Of a stretch of 64,000 nt of DNA, positions 63,201 through 64,000 are shown in pieces; positions within the stretch are counted from its first letter, which is position 1, and the number at the start of each line of letters is the position of its first letter. A program made the translations under genes and the position numbers. The notes under the pieces were generated by a model. The model made no database searches. It was not told the origin of the DNA and saw only the letters and a program-made list of their open reading frames with translations. This stretch comes from Macrocystis pyrifera (taxonomy: Eukaryota > Sar > Phaeophyceae > Laminariales > Laminariaceae): assembly GCA_031763025.1 (NCBI GenBank), contig JASSKH010000010.1, positions 4,955,901 through 5,019,900 on the forward strand. The letters run 5' to 3'.

Positions 63201-63790
63201 GGAAATATTAGAGAGTTTGCGAAAAACAATCTTCCGAAATTTGCTTCCCTTCCGCTAAAAAAAGTAGATTCCCTTCCCACCAAATTCTTGGTTTGTTTGC
63301 GGACGAGGTGAACTAAATCCTGCAGGCGACGCCTTCGAAGTTGAGGAGGGGAGTGGGGATGTGCGGCAACGCGTGCGGCCAACCAAAAAAGATAACAAGA
63401 AAAAAAAAAACTGCGTGCGAGTAGCAACGGCAGCCTAGCATCGGAAAAAAAAAAAAAAACGAAACCCACTCTATTTCGCTCATTTTCACTTTTTAGGAAT
63501 AAATCGACCCCAAATGCAGGATTTTCGCTGTGACAATTCTATACCACATCGTGCGAGAGAACAGGCGCCTTGCTCACTCACCGGCTCTTCCTCGCTATTT
63601 TTTTTTTTCTGTCTTGGGGGGTGATCGGCCGCGAATGCAGGATTTTTACTGGGACAGCTACCACATCGTGAGAGAACAGGCGCCTCACTGGCTCTTCCTC
63701 ATGCACGACTCCTTCCACTTTGACGTCGGCATCTGGGGAGACTTCATGAAGAACTGTCCGACGATCGGTCTCGACACCCACATCTATCAG
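50907..63790 (+). CDS. GH5 exo-1,3-beta-glucanase, secreted; eight exons, 3' end outside the window
   Basis: Exo-1,3-beta-glucosidases of family GH5 release glucose from the ends of beta-1,3-glucans such as laminarin. Exons are 50907-51074, 52615-52725, 53676-53756, 55141-55331, 56103-56175, 58845-58988, 62651-62770 and 63641-63790. All join in frame (346 residues so far). Exon 1 gives a signal peptide. The catalytic-domain blocks follow in the expected order: [84 protein letters not shown] (the Glu of NEP, residue about 285, is the acid/base), and HDSFHFDVGIWGDF to DTHIYQ. The nucleophile Glu lies beyond 63790. Intron 5 uses a GC donor. Introns 6 and 7 contain damaged copies of neighbouring exon pieces. 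Confidence 0.92.
51156..51229 (+). repeat. CTG trinucleotide repeat, about 19 units plus CCG
   Basis: A pure CTG array followed by five CCG units, 82 bp downstream of the exon 1 donor in GH5 intron 1. It lies close enough to the donor to affect splicing if it expands. Confidence 0.93.
51715..51823. mobile_element. MITE family M1, copy 14
   Basis: Complete copy in GH5 intron 1. The left flank reads CA in place of TA. Confidence 0.86.
52094..52204. mobile_element. MITE family M1, copy 15
   Basis: Complete copy in GH5 intron 1, inserted in a short TAGCATTT tandem repeat. Removing it with one TA restores three AGCATTTT units, a second independent sign of a TA target duplication. Confidence 0.88.
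52615..52725 (+). CDS. GH5 gene, exon 2
   Basis: [20 protein letters not shown] then [17 protein letters not shown], the N-terminal signature of the exo-glucanase group. Acceptor ACTGAGCAG, donor GTATGG, phase 0. Confidence 0.88.
52841..52949. mobile_element. MITE family M1, copy 16
   Basis: Complete but decaying copy in GH5 intron 2; the right end reads CCCCCGAAA. The flanking sequence is rich in ACTGCTGCACTA and CTATTAATACTA repeats. Confidence 0.83.
53676..53756 (+). CDS. GH5 gene, exon 3
   Basis: Twenty-seven codons, EVSAEGEGKNQIGMDMYTFC then QALGPKE, after GAAGCGCAG and before GTCAGT. It continues directly into GNKQLRRHW of exon 4, as the family requires. Confidence 0.88.
54188..54440. 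repeat. GATC-rich interspersed repeat, copy 2 (inverted)
   Basis: Inverted relative to copies 1 and 3: AGGATCTGTACAAGCACAGATCC and CGGCAGCATGAGCTATAG are complements of blocks there. In GH5 intron 3. Confidence 0.65.
54797..55040. repeat. GATC-rich interspersed repeat, copy 3
   Basis: Same orientation as 25236: AGACAGATCATCTACAG at the left, TATGATCTAGCTCATGTTGC in the middle. It lies in GH5 intron 3 and ends about 100 bp before exon 4. Confidence 0.7.
55141..55331 (+). CDS. GH5 gene, exon 4
   Basis: [40 protein letters not shown], then EEVDRLFDLCR plus two bases of the next Arg codon before GTGAGC (phase 2). Acceptor GTGTTTCGCAG. Confidence 0.93.
55478..55575. mobile_element. MITE family M2 copy
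   Basis: In GH5 intron 4, about 150 bp after exon 4. The left part is CCGCAGTCCCGCTTCG, the right GTTTGTCCCCGAAAAGGGAC then GCAGTCC. Confidence 0.7.
55722..55870 (+). repeat. AGATCAGAT simple repeat with GATC-family end
   Basis: About fifteen imperfect AGATCAGATAG-type units, then GATGATCTAGATATTTCAGG, which matches the GATC repeat family at 25.29 kb. The simple repeat may have grown from one end of such an element. Confidence 0.75.
56103..56175 (+). CDS. GH5 gene, exon 5 with GC donor
   Basis: One base completes Arg, then [20 protein letters not shown] and NSGQ. The exon ends CAG before GCGAGT, a GC-AG donor that keeps phase 0 with exon 6 (AMDVEWTTYSG). The GT three bases further on would break the frame. 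Confidence 0.88.
56300..56889 (+). repeat. G-tract-linked 0.5-kb repeat, with an extra first block
   Basis: The CATGCATGGCCGTAGTCG block occurs twice (56311 and 56391, 80 bp apart) before the rest of the unit, which ends at GCCAACCCAACCTCGGGG in a run of 17 G. G-rich sequence starts only 15 bp after the GH5 exon 5 donor, so the repeat has reached the splice site. Confidence 0.75.
56971..57080. mobile_element. MITE family M1, copy 17
   Basis: Copy with a diverged left end (CATTAGGGGGGACC) and an intact right end CCCCCGTAATA, in GH5 intron 5. Confidence 0.82.
57360..57472. mobile_element. MITE family M1, copy 18
   Basis: Copy in reverse internal orientation, with left end TACCGGGGGAACATAG and right end CCCCCCGTAATA. 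In GH5 intron 5. Confidence 0.83.
58142..58740 (+). repeat. Minisatellite of about 60 bp containing telomere-like TTAGGGTTAG
   Basis: Roughly ten units, each with TGGTTGATAGTCCACACTAA, a CCTCATNAAT block and AGGGTTAGGGTTAGTGTTTA. Unit length varies between about 55 and 65 bp. It lies in GH5 intron 5 and ends about 100 bp before exon 6. Confidence 0.88.
58845..58988 (+). CDS. GH5 gene, exon 6
   Basis: Forty-eight codons, AMDVEWTTYSGNAVSGTATF then [20 protein letters not shown] and YDAKNQSA, after CCTGTATACAG and before GTATGT, phase 0 at both ends. Confidence 0.92.
59170..59250 (+). pseudogene. Decayed duplicate of GH5 exon 6, 3' half
   Basis: CGCCGCCCGATGGA, then GGCGACTTCAACCGAGACAC and TCTGCGGTATGT, matches exon 6 at 58908-58996, including the donor. 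One base is missing after GATGGA, so reading from the shared 5' part shifts frame. The downstream GDFNRDTGKYDSNDISA is intact and ends at the same donor in the same phase. Confidence 0.82.
59640..59825 (+). repeat. GGGTCGGGTC-rich tandem repeat
   Basis: Units of CGGGTCGGGTCAGG followed by a GTCTTCAANATCTCAC block appear twice (59664 and 59741), with further GGGTCGGGTCGCGTCGCG runs. In GH5 intron 6. Confidence 0.78.
60000..60108. mobile_element. MITE family M1, copy 19
   Basis: Complete copy in GH5 intron 6, reverse internal orientation, TA flanks, right end CCCCCCGTGATA. Confidence 0.86.
60755..60838 (+). repeat. CAG/CAA/CGG trinucleotide array
   Basis: About 28 triplets, mainly CAG with CAA and CGG interruptions, in GH5 intron 6. 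Confidence 0.92.
60893..61215 (-). repeat. G-tract-linked repeat, partial unit
   Basis: Minus-strand partial unit, running from the GTACTCATTGTCATGCACG block near 61214 to TGCCTTACCATATATAAACG near 60900, bounded by C runs (G on the minus strand) at both ends. Confidence 0.75.
61216..61708 (-). repeat. G-tract-linked 0.5-kb repeat, full unit
   Basis: Minus-strand full unit abutting the previous one across a run of seven C (plus strand). The right end has CATGCATGATATCGAGTAC, and the left end has the TATATAGGTTGGTTTGGC terminus. Confidence 0.77.
61725..61890 (+). repeat. GCTTCGCGTTGT minisatellite
   Basis: About thirteen imperfect 12-bp units (GCTTCGCATTGT, GCTTCGTGTTGGTGTTTTGC) in GH5 intron 6. 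It starts at the edge of the G-tract-linked repeat. Confidence 0.88.
61960..62128. repeat. GATC-rich interspersed repeat, copy 4
   Basis: GACAGATCATCTACAGATAG at the left and GCGCAGGATCTATTTGTCAC in the middle, matching blocks of copies 2 and 3. It is shorter than the others. In GH5 intron 6. Confidence 0.65.
62651..62770 (+). CDS. GH5 gene, exon 7
   Basis: Forty codons, IAHTLQAVKTMVDLYANETA then [20 protein letters not shown], with the catalytic acid/base Glu in NEP. Acceptor CTGTCGCTCAG, donor GTGCGC, phase 0 at both ends. Confidence 0.94.
63515..63597 (+). pseudogene. Decayed duplicate of GH5 exon 8, 5' part with acceptor
   Basis: AAATGCAGGATTTTCGCTGTG then ACCACATCGTGCGAGAGAAC and GCTCTTCCTCGC match 63635-63700. 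It keeps the ATGCAG acceptor but has indels that break the frame. It lies 120 bp upstream of the real exon start. Confidence 0.85.
63641..63790 (+). CDS. GH5 gene, exon 8 (last in window)
   Basis: Fifty codons, DFYWDSYHIVREQAPHWLFL then MHDSFHFDVGIWGDFMKNCP and TIGLDTHIYQ, after GCGAATGCAG and before GTGAAA. The domain should continue with the nucleophile Glu beyond the window. Confidence 0.94.
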
Positions 63791-64000
63791 GTGAAATCAA
63801 TCATCGTCGGGTTTTTTTTTTGTTCTTGTGTTTGTCTTTTTTCTTCCCATTTTTTTTCTCTTCGCCCCTCTTTTCTCTCTCCCTACCAGTCGTAACCCAG
63901 ATCCAGGGTGACATACAGTAGCAGGCTCTCCTCCCGCCCCCCCCCCCCGCCTGCGTGCCTTGCGTTTTTTTTTTTAATCGCGAGAAGTTTTGAGCCCTCA

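Overview
This is nuclear DNA of an intron-rich eukaryote, not a prokaryote. Genes are split into short exons (73 to 765 bp) with GT-AG junctions, introns of up to several kb, and a dense load of transposon relics. The most likely source is a photosynthetic stramenopile such as a brown alga or a relative. This is inferred from a GH5 exo-1,3-beta-glucanase with a secretory signal, the style of laminarin-metabolising heterokonts, and from a YqgE/AlgH (UPF0301) protein whose N-terminus resembles a heterokont plastid-targeting presequence. The assignment is tentative; no rRNA or organelle sequence is present to settle it.

Layout. 1-12.3 kb is mostly repeats: palindromic MITEs, a tRNA-derived SINE dimer, a hAT-like element with an 8-bp target duplication, and G-tract-linked 0.5-kb repeats. 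12.35-13.36 kb (minus) holds three coding exons of an unrecognised gene. 13.4-17.2 kb is nearly empty. 17.2-22.5 kb is a nest of LINE 3' fragments in both orientations with two SINE copies. 23.37-31.92 kb (plus) is a complete five-exon UPF0301 gene. 31.9-36.5 kb is intergenic with tandem repeats. 36.53-46.6 kb (minus) is the gene for the small (R2) subunit of class I ribonucleotide reductase: eight well-supported exons ending in the R1-binding heptapeptide, with an unresolved N-terminus. 46.6-50.2 kb is mostly intergenic. 50.24-50.60 kb (minus) is a possible first exon of a secreted protein. 50.91-63.79 kb (plus) holds eight in-phase exons of a GH5 exo-1,3-beta-glucanase that runs off the right edge.

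The genes do not form a pathway: R2 makes deoxyribonucleotides, GH5 trims beta-1,3-glucan, and the UPF0301 role is unknown. The main surprise is that introns of R2 and GH5 contain decayed copies of pieces of their own exons, each covering a splice junction. One such piece, from R2 exon 2, has been amplified into a 69-bp tandem array of about ten copies. Other strong observations are a MITE nested in its own relative, which shows the TA target site directly, a hAT-like insertion whose empty site survives elsewhere in the window, and a large inverted pair of LINE copies.
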